63,461 nucleotides of DNA from an uncultured Bacteroides sp. (GTDB lineage Bacteria > Bacteroidota > Bacteroidia > Bacteroidales > Bacteroidaceae), in assembly GCF_910578895.1 (NCBI RefSeq), contig NZ_CAJTSC010000016.1, forward strand, positions 1-63,461, given 5' to 3'. Under the pieces are notes generated by a model, which saw only the letters and a list, made by a program, of their open reading frames with translations, was not told the origin of the DNA and searched no databases. Both the position numbers and the translations under genes were made by a program. Shown here one piece after another: positions 35,743 to 44,288 of this stretch; position 1 is the first letter of the stretch, and every line of letters starts with the position of its first letter.

Positions 35743-37143
35743 ATGAAACGATTGATGTATGTATTGCTTTTTGTGTTGCTGGCAGGCACATCGTATGCAC
35801 AGCAGGCAAAATATGTATTCTATTTCATCGGTGATGGAATGGGAGTGAACCAGGTGAATGGCACGGAGATGTATCTGGCAGAACAGGAAGGACGTATCGG
35901 CGTGAAGCCGCTTCTGTTCACTACATTTCCGGCAGGCACTATGGCTACGACTTTCTCTGCCACCAATTCCGTGACCGATTCTTCGGCAGCCGGCACGGCT
36001 CTTGCCACCGGCGCAAAGACATACAATGGGGCTATCGGCATGGACGATGATAAGAACGTGCTGCAATCGGTTGCCGAGCAAGCCAGAAAATCCGGGAAGA
36101 AAGTGGGGATTGCCACCAGTGTCAGCGTGGACCACGCCACTCCGGCGGCCTTCTACGCCCACCAGCCTCAGCGCAGCATGTATTACGAGATAGCGCTTGA
36201 CTTGCCGAAAGCCGGTTTTGACTTCTATGCAGGCGGCGGTTTTCTGAAACCTGCCACGACAGCCGATAAGAAAGAAGCGCCGAGCATCTTTCCCATCATG
36301 GAAGATGCAGGCTATACGATTGCCCGGGGCTTGGACGAATACAAGGCTAAAGCGGCGGATGCAAAGCGGATGGTGCTTATCCAGAAAGAGGGTGCCGAGC
36401 CGTCCTGCCTGCCTTATGCCATCGACCGTGAAGCGGGCGACCTGACCCTGCCGGAGATAACGGAAAGCGCCGTTTCTTTCCTGACGAAAGGAAACCGCAA
36501 AGGCTTCTTCCTGATGGTGGAAGGCGGCAAGATAGACTGGGCTTGCCACAGCAATGACCCCGCCACTACTTTTGAGGAGGTGATTGATTTGGACAATGCC
36601 GTCAAGGTTGCCTACGAGTTCTACAAGAAACATCCGAAAGAGACCCTGATTGTTGTGACTGCCGACCACGAGACAGGCGGTGCGGGGTTGGGCACCGGAA
36701 AGTATGCACTTCGCTTGAAAGCGTTGGCAAATCAGAAGCAATCGCAAGACCTTCTCTCCAAGGCGATTACCGACCTGAGGAAAGAGAAGTCCGGCAAAGC
36801 TTCCTGGGAAGAGGTAAAGGCGCTGCTTACCGATAGAATGGGCTTTTGGAAAGAGTTGCCCTTGACTTGGGAGCAGGAAAAGCTGCTGCGTGACGAATAC
36901 GAAACGTCTTTCGTGAAGAACAAGGTTGTTTTCGAGGAGAGCCTTTATGCCAAGACCGAGCCTTTGGCTGCCGCTGCCAGAAAGGTGATGAGCCAGATAG
37001 CAATGGTGGGATGGACCTGCTCCAACCATACTGCCGGATATGTTCCCGTCTTTGCGATAGGTGCAGGTTCCGACCTGTTCACCGGGAAGATGGATAATAC
37101 GGAAATTCCGAAACGCATTGCGAAAGCGGCAGGATATAAATGA
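35743..37143 (+). CDS. Alkaline phosphatase, exported
   Basis: This 466-residue periplasmic phosphomonoesterase has a cleavable signal peptide (LLFVLLAGTSYAQQ). The metal-binding start is FYFIGDGMG, the nucleophile is Ser80 in VTDSSAAGTALATG, and metal ligands appear in DHATP, KIDWACHSND and TADHETGG. The family is the PhoA superfamily. It is flanked by terminators and so is a single-gene unit. Confidence 0.95.
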   Translation: MKRLMYVLLFVLLAGTSYAQQAKYVFYFIGDGMGVNQVNGTEMYLAEQEGRIGVKPLLFTTFPAGTMATTFSATNSVTDSSAAGTALATGAKTYNGAIGMDDDKNVLQSVAEQARKSGKKVGIATSVSVDHATPAAFYAHQPQRSMYYEIALDLPKAGFDFYAGGGFLKPATTADKKEAPSIFPIMEDAGYTIARGLDEYKAKAADAKRMVLIQKEGAEPSCLPYAIDREAGDLTLPEITESAVSFLTKGNRKGFFLMVEGGKIDWACHSNDPATTFEEVIDLDNAVKVAYEFYKKHPKETLIVVTADHETGGAGLGTGKYALRLKALANQKQSQDLLSKAITDLRKEKSGKASWEEVKALLTDRMGFWKELPLTWEQEKLLRDEYETSFVKNKVVFEESLYAKTEPLAAAARKVMSQIAMVGWTCSNHTAGYVPVFAIGAGSDLFTGKMDNTEIPKRIAKAAGYK

Positions 37144-37171
37144 GTGTGTGTTGAAACACCCCCAATATATA

Positions 37172-37213
37172 AATCAGCCCTGCCATAGATGTCTGCGACA
37201 GGGCTGATTGTTT
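37172..37213. terminator. Terminator between alkaline phosphatase and the 37216 gene
   Basis: AATCAGCCCTG (37172-37182) and CAGGGCTGATT (37199-37209) make a perfect 11-bp stem followed by GTTT on the plus strand. It probably stops transcription from the left and may also serve the convergent gene. Confidence 0.8.
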
Positions 37214-37215
37214 CA

Positions 37216-38088
37216 TCAGCTATCTCCCCATTTCATTAAAATTAGTTCCAAATCGTTTTTTAAGAGGTTGCAATCATATTCGATTTTCTTTTTCTGCAGT
37301 TTATCAGCAACACATTGCATATAATACAAGAAATCGCTTATGATTGTTTTCTTCTGCTCCAACAGCGGTAATTCACCGAATTTACGGCTAAAATGACGTT
37401 CTACCTTTATGTGATACACTCCGTTCTGATTTGTCAAACGTCCCCATTTGTACTTAGGACGAATGTAATATTTGCCATTAAATCCTTCCGGCACTTCATT
37501 CTCAGAATGAAAGTATTCATACCTGACAGATTCATTTTCGTCATCGTGATGACTGAAAAACATTGAAATGCCAAGATAAGAGAAACTGTCGCCATACTCT
37601 TCCGGTCTAAGCCCATGCGCGACCAAATCTTTTAGTCTGTCAAGGCTTTCATAGAGCGGTTCAACTGATTTTTGATGGTTTCCCGACTTCTGCCACCGAA
37701 TAGGCGATTTGGGCAATAAGTTTCGTTGCGACTGAAATTCATAGCCGGAATAATAGGTTTTATCACTACCGTTTTCCAAAACATAGGAATCCTTTAATTT
37801 ATTCCATCCTCGCTCATCCTTGATTTCAAAGTATTGGTTCATCAATGACGTATAGAAACTGCCGTTTATCCAACGTTGGGCTTTCGCTTCCAAAGGCTCT
37901 CTATCTCCCCAGCCGATAATTTTTAAAGCCTCACACACTCTCACAAGTTCATTCCATTCCTTAATGTTTGCGTAGTGGTATAGCTTGTCAAACCGGTTGA
38001 AAAGCCAGTTCCTGGCTTTTTCTTGTTCCTGTTTGCTTAAATGAACGGACAGTTCATCAAGATTCTCTATGTTGAAAATTTCAATCAT
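37216..38088 (-). CDS. Uncharacterised AT-rich accessory protein (290 aa)
   Basis: I do not recognise this protein. It has no signal peptide and no membrane span, is rich in charged and aromatic residues (WINGSFYTSLMNQYFEIKDERG, YKWGRLTNQNGVYHIKVERHF), and ends in a probable helix with heptad-like leucines (DFLYYMQCVADKLQKKK). Its ATG overlaps the stop of the upstream gene by four bases (ATGA), so the two are translationally coupled. Base composition is clearly lower in G+C than the alkaline phosphatase and lpxH genes on either side, which suggests recent acquisition. Confidence 0.7.
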   Translation of the reverse strand: MIEIFNIENLDELSVHLSKQEQEKARNWLFNRFDKLYHYANIKEWNELVRVCEALKIIGWGDREPLEAKAQRWINGSFYTSLMNQYFEIKDERGWNKLKDSYVLENGSDKTYYSGYEFQSQRNLLPKSPIRWQKSGNHQKSVEPLYESLDRLKDLVAHGLRPEEYGDSFSYLGISMFFSHHDDENESVRYEYFHSENEVPEGFNGKYYIRPKYKWGRLTNQNGVYHIKVERHFSRKFGELPLLEQKKTIISDFLYYMQCVADKLQKKKIEYDCNLLKNDLELILMKWGDS

Positions 38089-38513
38089 TTCCTTGTTTCA
38101 TTTTTCCTCACGTCGATATAAAGCAAATCATCGTGGTCTGTTATGCTATACAGCTCCATAAAATCCTCTGTCACCAGGTAATATTCATCAAGTCCCTCAC
38201 AGTCACCGATAAATTTATGTATATCGGACATTCTTGCTTTATAAACGACGAAATCCCTGTTCCAATAGTCAATGAAGAAGTAGAGAACGGTGTTCTTGTC
38301 AATTATATCCAACAGATGAAAATAAGGGTCTTCCATGTTGCAATCTATACTATATGGCACATATTTAAAGCTCAGCCATAATGCACGGGGATTTCCAATT
38401 ACAAATGTGTCATATAGCTTTTGCGTCAAAATCTCTTTATCGGCATCTTCTATTTTCTGGAATGGAAGATGATTGTCTTTGACTGTCCGTTCTATTTCTT
38501 TATAATCAAACAT
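38085..38513 (-). CDS. Uncharacterised small acidic protein (142 aa)
   Basis: This is an unrecognised soluble protein of 142 residues, acidic and rich in aromatic residues (NTVLYFFIDYWNRDFVVYKARMSD). The overall look resembles small immunity-type proteins, but no family can be claimed. It is the first gene of a two-gene unit with the 37216 gene. No toxin-like or mobile-element gene is adjacent. Confidence 0.65.
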   Translation of the reverse strand: MFDYKEIERTVKDNHLPFQKIEDADKEILTQKLYDTFVIGNPRALWLSFKYVPYSIDCNMEDPYFHLLDIIDKNTVLYFFIDYWNRDFVVYKARMSDIHKFIGDCEGLDEYYLVTEDFMELYSITDHDDLLYIDVRKNETRK

Positions 38514-38600
38514 GGCATTTTGCTTTGGTTGATAACCTTATGCCGACAGCGAAATCGGCTGTTGTCCTCTTTAAGTATATCACTTTGCGAGCAAATATAG

Positions 38601-38641
38601 AAAAAGTGCGGTACACCACGAACGGTGCACCGCACTTTTTT
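38601..38641 (-). terminator. Bidirectional terminator after lpxH
   Basis: AAAAAGTGCGGT (38601-38612) pairs with ACCGCACTTTTT (38629-38640), with A and T tracts on the two sides, so it can act on either strand. It lies beyond the lpxH stop and insulates the accessory pair downstream. Confidence 0.85.
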
Positions 38642-38698
38642 CGGCAAATCGGGCAGGAGTATTTATTGCTTGAACCCCTTGCTTGTTCTTTTTCACTT

Positions 38699-39466
38699 TT
38701 ACAACCTGGTTTCCCCTTCGACGAACTCTTCCAGAAACAGGTTTTCGCCATCGAATACGGCATACGAGAAGTAGTTTATCCAATCTCCGAGGATAAGGAC
38801 GCGGGCGGTGGCGCTCAGCATCAGGTCCAGCTCGATGTGCCGGTGCCCGTAGATGAAGAAGTTTATATTCGGATGGTCTTTCAGATAATCTTTGGTATAC
38901 AACACCAGGTGTTCGTTGTTTTCGCCCATGTATTCGGGCTCTTTGCCGTCCACTCTTTTCAGGCGGCTGTGCTTTGCCCACGTCAGCCCGAAATCCACGC
39001 TCCAGCGGGGATGAAGGGCGGAGAACAGCGTCTGTAGCGTGCGGCTGTGGAACATGGCGCGCAGCAACTTGAATTTCTTGTCCGGGTCGCCCAGCCCGTC
39101 GCCGTGGGCAAGATAGAACTCTTTTCCGTAGATTTCCGTGGTAAGCGGTTCGCGGTGGATGGTTACGCCGCATTCCCGGGTCAGATAATCCCCGCACCAG
39201 ATGTCGTGGTTGCCGGTAAAGAAGTGAACTTCCACGCCCATGTCCGTCAGTTCGGACAGCTTGCCGAGAAAGCGGGTATAGCCTTTGGGCACCACCGTGC
39301 GGAACTCGTACCAAAAGTCGAACATGTCGCCCAGCAGATATACGGCAGCCGCCTTGTGTTTGATACTGTCGAGGAAGTTGACCAACCGCCGCTCCTGTGT
39401 CCGTCCGTGCTCAATGGCACGCGACCCCAAGTGTGCGTCCGACAGGAAATATACGTTCTTCATCAT
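38699..39466 (-). CDS. lpxH: UDP-2,3-diacylglucosamine pyrophosphatase
   Basis: LpxH cleaves UDP-2,3-diacylglucosamine to lipid X in lipid A synthesis. The 255-residue protein is a calcineurin-like phosphoesterase with its motifs in order: FLSDAHLGS, LGDMFDFWYE, FTGNHDIW, LAHGDGLGD and YGHRHIELD. It is preceded by a DUF59 gene 21 bases upstream on the same strand. Confidence 0.94.
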   Translation of the reverse strand: MMKNVYFLSDAHLGSRAIEHGRTQERRLVNFLDSIKHKAAAVYLLGDMFDFWYEFRTVVPKGYTRFLGKLSELTDMGVEVHFFTGNHDIWCGDYLTRECGVTIHREPLTTEIYGKEFYLAHGDGLGDPDKKFKLLRAMFHSRTLQTLFSALHPRWSVDFGLTWAKHSRLKRVDGKEPEYMGENNEHLVLYTKDYLKDHPNINFFIYGHRHIELDLMLSATARVLILGDWINYFSYAVFDGENLFLEEFVEGETRL

Positions 39467-39487
39467 ATACGCCGTTCCGTTTATCCG

Positions 39488-39799
39488 TTAAAGAAAACCC
39501 AGTTCCAGTTTGGCCTCTTCGCTCATCATGTCCTTGTCCCATTCGGGCTCGAACACCAGGTTGATGGTGGCGCAAGCCACCCCGTCTATCGACTCTATCT
39601 TTTGGCGGACATCCTCCATGATGAAATCCGCGGCAGGGCAGTTGGGTGCTGTCAGGGTCATGTCGATGATTGCCTCGCCATTGTCGGCAACGTCTATCTT
39701 GTAGATAAGCCCCAGGTCGTACACGTTCACCGGTATCTCCGGGTCGAATACGGTTTTCAGCATGGCAACGATTTTCTCTTCTATCTCAAATTTGGTCAT
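39488..39799 (-). CDS. DUF59/MIP18-type metal-sulfur cluster assembly factor
   Basis: This 103-residue protein matches the DUF59 fold of SufT/PaaD-type factors (VFDPEIPVNVYDLGLIYKIDV, TLTAPNCPAADFI). It assists Fe-S cluster loading in the cytoplasm. It is probably cotranscribed with lpxH. Confidence 0.92.
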   Translation of the reverse strand: MTKFEIEEKIVAMLKTVFDPEIPVNVYDLGLIYKIDVADNGEAIIDMTLTAPNCPAADFIMEDVRQKIESIDGVACATINLVFEPEWDKDMMSEEAKLELGFL

Positions 39800-39886
39800 A
39801 TTCGTACGGTTGTTGGTTTAGCGAAGCAAATCTAAAGATTTTAATTGAAACTGCAAAGAATGTGCGTGCCGGATTACAGCCGTGCA

Positions 39887-40573
39887 TTACAGCACTCCCT
39901 CGTCATTGAAACTGTAATATGTGCCGTCGGTGACTATAACGTGGTCTATCAGCCGGATGTTCATGGTCTGCGCTCCTTTCTGTATGGATTGCGTCAGTTG
40001 GCGGTCGCTGGCGCTGGGACGTGCGTTTCCCGAGGGGTGGTTGTGTATCAGCGCAATCTGTGTGGCGCGTTGCAACAACGCTTCGCGCAGGATGCTCCTT
40101 ACGTCGGCACTGGTCTGGTCGATGCCGCCCCGGCTGATGCGCACCTTGTCGATGACGCGTGCCGCCTGGTTGAGCAGGAGCACCCAGAACTCTTCCACGG
40201 TGAGGTCGCACAACAACGGGTGAAAAATTTCGTAGATATCGCCGGACGAACGTATGACGGCACGTTCCGGACGCTCTTGCAGCTTTCGGCGCTTGCCAAG
40301 CTCAAGTGCCGCCATGATGGTGATGCTTTTGGCAGGTCCGATGCCTTTGAAGCGGGAGAAGTCGCGCACTTCCCATTTCCCCAGTTGGTTCAGGTCGTTG
40401 TTGCAGCAGGCAAGTGCGCGTTGCATAAGTGCCACGGCGCTCTCTTCCGTGTTTCCCGAGCCGATAAGTATCGCCAGCAGTTCCGCGTCGCTGAGGGCTT
40501 CCGCGCCTTTGAGCATCATTTTTTCCCTTGGGCGGTCTTCTGCCGCCCACCGGTTTATTGTTAACTTCTCCAT
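39887..40573 (-). CDS. radC: RadC/JAB-domain protein
   Basis: This 228-residue protein has an N-terminal helix-hairpin-helix region (FSRFKGIGPAKSITIMAALELGKRR) and a C-terminal JAB/MPN domain with the metal motif HNHPSGNARPSASD. The real function of RadC is unsettled. The frame stays open for 108 more codons upstream, into and opposite other sequence, but family members start at MEKLTINRW, at 40573. About 150 bases without a gene separate it from the glycosyltransferase gene upstream. Confidence 0.94.
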   Translation of the reverse strand: MEKLTINRWAAEDRPREKMMLKGAEALSDAELLAILIGSGNTEESAVALMQRALACCNNDLNQLGKWEVRDFSRFKGIGPAKSITIMAALELGKRRKLQERPERAVIRSSGDIYEIFHPLLCDLTVEEFWVLLLNQAARVIDKVRISRGGIDQTSADVRSILREALLQRATQIALIHNHPSGNARPSASDRQLTQSIQKGAQTMNIRLIDHVIVTDGTYYSFNDEGVL

Positions 40574-40721
40574 ATTGTCTGTTCTTTTTTTGCGGCCCGT
40601 TTGTTGCTCTGCCGTTGTCCTGTCTTCGCTTGCCTTTCTTTCCTCGGGAGAGACATTCTCCGCTTTTAACCCCCGTGAATGAAAAAGCCGCCCCGTTTCC
40701 GGCCTCTTGCCCCTTTCCGCG

Positions 40722-41711
40722 TCATTTGTAGAAGTTCTTCTTGAACGCTTCGAACTCCTCTTTGCCGAGTATGCAACGGTTCCACCAGGCGCGCCAAAAG
40801 CCGGTGCCGTATCCGGTAAGCTGGATGAAGGATGCGGCGATGGAGTAGATGCCGATGCGCAGGCTCCTGTTGCGCACGGCGGAGTCTGTGCAGACAAGCA
40901 ATGCGTACAGCGCGACGGGCAACAGGCTGTACGGGCAGAAGAGTGCTCCCGCCGCCAATGCCGCCACTCCTGCCGTGAATGCCGCCGGCAGCAGATGCAC
41001 TATCTTCAGCGATTCGGGATATTTCTTGTAGAGGTTGATGCGTGCGATGCCGGAGTTGTGCACCTGCTTGAAGAACTTCTTCAGGTCTGTCCGCCGCTTA
41101 TGATATACCCATGCGCCGGGCAGCAGCCTGCATCCGTATCCGCCTTTGAAGATGCGGATGCTGAAGTCGATGTCTTCCCCGAAACGCATCCGGGAGAATC
41201 CGCCGAGCGCTTCATAGACTTCGCGGCGCACTCCCATGTTGAAACTGCGCGGATAGAACTTGTCCATCTTCTTCTTCCCGCCGCGGATGCCGCCGGTGGT
41301 GAAGAACGAGGTCATGGAATAGTTGATGGCTTTCTGTATGTCGCTGAACGAAGCGTGCGCGCGGTCCGGTCCGCCGAAAGCGTCGGCGGGGGCTTTCCGC
41401 AGCTCCTCTTCCACCGCCGCGAAATAGCCTTCGGGAAGGATGCAGTCGGAGTCCAATATAATCAGGTATTCCCCCCGGCTGCGTTCGGCGCCGTAATTGC
41501 GCGTCTGTCCCGGACCGGAGTTGGGTTTGGCATGGTAGCGGATGTCCAGCATGTCCCGATAACGGTCGGTGACATCCTTGCAGGGAACGGACGACCCGTC
41601 CTCCACGACGATGACTTCAAAATCCTTGAAACTTTGCCGGGCAAGGCTTTGCAAGAGTTCGTCCACTTCATCGGGACGGTTGTATACGGGGATGATGACG
41701 GAGTATCGCAT
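40722..41711 (-). CDS. Family 2 glycosyltransferase, membrane-attached
   Basis: This 329-residue protein has a GT-A fold: SVIIPVYNRPDEVDELLQSL at the N-terminus, a DSDCILP metal-binding DxD-type motif and a GEDIDFSIR segment. One or two hydrophobic segments lie near residues 245-275. It probably adds a sugar to a lipid-linked or surface glycan. Donor and acceptor are unknown. Confidence 0.92.
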   Translation of the reverse strand: MRYSVIIPVYNRPDEVDELLQSLARQSFKDFEVIVVEDGSSVPCKDVTDRYRDMLDIRYHAKPNSGPGQTRNYGAERSRGEYLIILDSDCILPEGYFAAVEEELRKAPADAFGGPDRAHASFSDIQKAINYSMTSFFTTGGIRGGKKKMDKFYPRSFNMGVRREVYEALGGFSRMRFGEDIDFSIRIFKGGYGCRLLPGAWVYHKRRTDLKKFFKQVHNSGIARINLYKKYPESLKIVHLLPAAFTAGVAALAAGALFCPYSLLPVALYALLVCTDSAVRNRSLRIGIYSIAASFIQLTGYGTGFWRAWWNRCILGKEEFEAFKKNFYK

Positions 41712-42005
41712 GTCTGTCTCTTTCTTTTATCGGGTTACGTGAGTTGCTGTGTGCAAAGATACATTTTTATTTGGTGTATCGCGTGAATGGGCGGTGAATA
41801 TCCGTTTTATGACAAAAAGACGGGAAAACCGCCTTTTTGCTTACTGCCGTCCATCTCTCTTCCTGCCGGAATAGAGAGCCGTTGCATAAAGTGCGGATGA
41901 ATATGCTCCGGTTTTCGATAAAAATGCGCCGTTTATGCAGAAATAGGCTCTTCGCGCCGTTGGATGCAGGTGTTTCCGGTGTCGGATACAAGCGTTTCAG
42001 CCGAC

Positions 42006-42115
42006 AGACATTAACATCTATCGTGAGAGACATTAATGCCGCTCATGACAGACACTAATGTCTATCACGAGCGGCATTGATATCCCTTGCCACAAACACC
42101 GATATCCGGCAAACG
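42006..42115. repeat. Array 2: degenerate dyads at 22-bp period with a long hairpin
   Basis: Units begin at 42006, 42028, 42050, 42072 and 42094, all 22 bases apart. The first three start AGACATTAA, AGACATTAA and AGACACTAA; the last two are degenerate (CGGCATTGATATCC, AAACACCGATATCC). Unit three contains the dyad AGACA-CTAA-TGTCT. The stretch 42032-42081 folds into a hairpin with 23-base arms, two mismatches and one wobble, around the loop CTAA. The surrounding 41712-42404 region has no gene I can support. Confidence 0.75.
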
Positions 42116-42343
42116 GGATGCCCGCACGCGGCATTTCCGGTGCCTTTTTTCGCTGGTTGGTTTGTAAATATTTCGCTATTCCGCTGGTTGTCGGCAAGAT
42201 GGGCGCATCCCGTTTCGTTTTTTTCCGCCGGCAGTGCATAAGGGCGGAAATAAACGATTCTGCGCCGGCGGGAAATACAGATTGTCAGGAAATGCGGGTG
42301 TAAATGAAACAGCCGTGGCATAAGGGCAAACGGCGCGGGGGAG

Positions 42344-42379
42344 ATAAAAAAAAGAGGATGGCTTTCGCGCCATCCTCTT
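42344..42379 (-). terminator. Rho-independent terminator of efp
   Basis: AAGAGGATGGC (42352-42362) and GCCATCCTCTT (42369-42379) form a perfect 11-bp stem; the plus-strand A tract before it is the T tract of the efp transcript. Confidence 0.9.
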
Positions 42380-42404
42380 CCTCCGGGTTGGTCCGGCAGA
42401 TGAT

Positions 42405-42971
42405 TTATGCTTTTACGCGACCTACGTAAGAACCGTCGCGTGTGTCGATTTCGATTGTCTCGCCTTCGTTGATGAACAACGGAACACGTACCGTAGCGCC
42501 CGATTCCACAGTTGCAGGCTTCAAGGTGTTGGTAGCCGTGTCGCCTTTCAGTCCCGGTTCGGTATAGGTAACCTTCATCTGAACCTTGATGGGCATGTCG
42601 GCATAAAGTACGGTTTCGGTAGAGGCATCGGAAACCACGTCCACTACCATGCCTTCGAGCAGGAAGTCTACACCGTTGATAAGGTCGTGGGCGATGGGAA
42701 TTTGGTCGAATGTCTCCTGGTTCATGAACAGGAAGTCATCGCCTTCCTTGTAGAGGAATTGGTGGGGACGACGTTCTACGCGTACGTCTTCCAGCTTTTC
42801 GCCGATGTTGAAGCGGCGTTCCAATACATAGCCGTTTACTACGTCTTTCAGCTTCGTACGCATGAAAGTGTTGCCTTTTCCCGGTTTTACGTGCAGGAAG
42901 TCGATACAGAAATACAATTTGCCATCCATGCGGATGCAAGTTCCGATTTTAATGTCTTGGGCATTAATCAT
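42405..42971 (-). CDS. efp: Elongation factor P
   Basis: EF-P relieves ribosome stalling at polyproline. The 188-residue, three-domain protein contains the tip loop KPGKGNTFMRTKLKD, with Lys32 at the position modified in some bacteria, and the C-terminal signature ending in TRDGSYVGRV. It has its own promoter and terminator. Confidence 0.97.
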   Translation of the reverse strand: MINAQDIKIGTCIRMDGKLYFCIDFLHVKPGKGNTFMRTKLKDVVNGYVLERRFNIGEKLEDVRVERRPHQFLYKEGDDFLFMNQETFDQIPIAHDLINGVDFLLEGMVVDVVSDASTETVLYADMPIKVQMKVTYTEPGLKGDTATNTLKPATVESGATVRVPLFINEGETIEIDTRDGSYVGRVKA

Positions 42972-43034
42972 ACTTATAGTCTTTATAATATTATTATGTT
43001 AGTATTTACTTCTTTGGATATCGGTTTGCGAGTG

Positions 43035-43066
43035 CAAAAGTAATGGAAATCGGTAAAAAACACAAA
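43035..43066 (-). promoter_or_regulatory. efp promoter
   Basis: On the minus strand TTTG (43066-43063) and TACTTTTG (43042-43035) are separated by exactly 20 bases, a textbook Bacteroides promoter. It lies about 64 bases before the start codon. Confidence 0.85.
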
Positions 43067-43093
43067 AAGTTTTGAGATAAAAAGAGTTATCTC

Positions 43094-43124
43094 TTGGTTA
43101 TTTTAGAAAAAGTCTCTATTTTTG
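43094..43124 (+). promoter_or_regulatory. rpmH promoter
   Basis: TTGG (43094-43097) and TATTTTTG (43117-43124) with a 19-base spacer lie 43 bases before the rpmH start. Confidence 0.75.
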
Positions 43125-43167
43125 CAGCCCGATTACGTGGAATAATAACATAAAACAAGATACAGTA

Positions 43168-43329
43168 ATGAAAAGAACATTTCAACCCTCTAACAGAAAG
43201 AGAAAAAACAAACACGGGTTCCGTGAGAGAATGGCTACAGCCAATGGTCGTAGAGTATTGGCCGCACGTCGTGCCAAAGGCAGAAAGAAACTGACTGTTT
43301 CTGACGAGTACAACGGAGTGAAGGCATAA
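43168..43329 (+). CDS. rpmH: Ribosomal protein L34
   Basis: This 53-residue, strongly basic protein begins MKRTFQPSNRKRKNKHGF and continues RERMATANGRRVLAARRAKGR, which is the L34 family in full. It is a 50S subunit protein near the exit-tunnel region. The 10-residue C-terminal tail (SDEYNGVKA) is a Bacteroidota-type extension. It is not next to rnpA here. Promoter and terminator frame the gene. Confidence 0.97.
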   Translation: MKRTFQPSNRKRKNKHGFRERMATANGRRVLAARRAKGRKKLTVSDEYNGVKA

Positions 43330-43354
43330 GTCATTCCTTCTTTGAAGAAATAAG

Positions 43355-43398
43355 AAAGCCGCAAAGGACTGGTGACAGTGTTTTGCGGCTTCTCTTTT
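43355..43398 (+). terminator. Rho-independent terminator of rpmH
   Basis: AAGCCGCAAA (43356-43365) pairs with TTTGCGGCTT (43382-43391), followed by CTCTTTT. Confidence 0.9.
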
Positions 43399-43450
43399 GT
43401 CACGGCTTTTTGTGAAACTTTCAAGGAAACGGCATTGCAATGCACCCAAA

Positions 43451-43549
43451 TTGCATTATCTTTGCAGGAAAAGCGGAGATAAGTTGCGCCTCGGCATAAA
43501 AAATGACCCCGTTCGTTTTATTCTGCTCCCGGTTTGCATTATCTTTGCA
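43451..43549 (+). promoter_or_regulatory. Duplicated promoter element before the PASTA-rluD-ddl genes
   Basis: The 16-mer TTGCATTATCTTTGCA occurs at 43451-43466 and again, identically, at 43534-43549. Each copy contains a perfect -7 element TATCTTTG (43457 and 43540). Candidate -33 words lie 18 (TTGC) and 20 (TTTT) bases upstream. Two tandem start sites are likely. Confidence 0.65.
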
Positions 43550-43565
43550 CCAAATTGTAGTGATT

Positions 43566-44225
43566 ATGACTATAAAGGATTTTTTTTCTTTCCGGCAGAA
43601 CAAGTACTTCTGGATAAACATCATGGCAATGATTGCGGTGGTAGTTCTGTTGCTGTTCGGGACATTAAGGGGAATAGACCGATATACCCGCCACGGCGAG
43701 GCTGTGGTAGTGCCCGATGTAAAAGGCATGGCAGTGGCCGAAGCCGGAGCGGCATTCGCCAATCGGGGGTTGTCTTGCATTGTTTCCGACTCTACATACG
43801 TCAAGGACAAGCCTGCGGGCTCTATTCTGGACTATCATCCGGCTGCCGGTCAGAAGGTGAAGGAAGGCCGTATCGTTTATCTGACAATCAATTCCAACAG
43901 CATACCCTTGCAGGTGGTGCCGGATGTGGCGGACAACAGTTCGTTGCGTCAGGCGGAAGCGCGCATCCTGGCTTCGGGCTTTAAACTGAACGATATCCAA
44001 TACGTGGCAGGCGAGAAGGACTGGGTGTATGGCGTAAAGTATAAGGGGCGCATGCTGGCTATCGGCGAAAAAGTGCCCATGGGGGCAACGCTGACATTGA
44101 TGGTTGGCAATGGCGGTGGCGGAGAATCGTCGGGCAACGGCTCTTTGTCCGTGGACGACGATGCGGAGACGCAGGCGCCGGTTGCTTCCGAAAGTTCTTC
44201 GGCTGCCGATGAATCTTGGTTTTGA
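43566..44225 (+). CDS. Membrane-anchored PASTA-domain protein
   Basis: This 219-residue protein has a short cytoplasmic start, one membrane span (about 15-35) and two PASTA repeats (about 47-109 and 114-183; VVPDVKGMAVAEAGAAFANRG, QVVPDVADNSSLRQAEARILA). A Gly/Ser/acid-rich tail follows. PASTA domains bind muropeptides or beta-lactams in kinases and PBPs, but no kinase or PBP domain is attached. It is next to rluD and ddl, an order common in Bacteroides, and the D-Ala ligase supports a cell-wall role. ATG 43566 fits the membrane topology better than an upstream start. Confidence 0.88.
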   Translation: MTIKDFFSFRQNKYFWINIMAMIAVVVLLLFGTLRGIDRYTRHGEAVVVPDVKGMAVAEAGAAFANRGLSCIVSDSTYVKDKPAGSILDYHPAAGQKVKEGRIVYLTINSNSIPLQVVPDVADNSSLRQAEARILASGFKLNDIQYVAGEKDWVYGVKYKGRMLAIGEKVPMGATLTLMVGNGGGGESSGNGSLSVDDDAETQAPVASESSSAADESWF

Positions 44226-44288
44226 AATGAAACATGGAGTGGGGTGTACGGGAAAGAAGTTGCCTTTAATGCTTAACAAGGACAAGCG

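Noticed and set aside
35674..37029. 451-residue frame opposite the alkaline phosphatase gene
   Set aside because: It is the antisense shadow of a clear enzyme and has no domain of its own.
40574..40897. 108-residue N-terminal extension of RadC
   Set aside because: It overlaps the end of the glycosyltransferase gene and is a low-complexity Ser/Arg/Pro stretch unlike any RadC.
41767..42373. Several 60-90-residue frames in the gap between the glycosyltransferase and efp
   Set aside because: They overlap each other on both strands, run through the 22-bp units and show no known motif.
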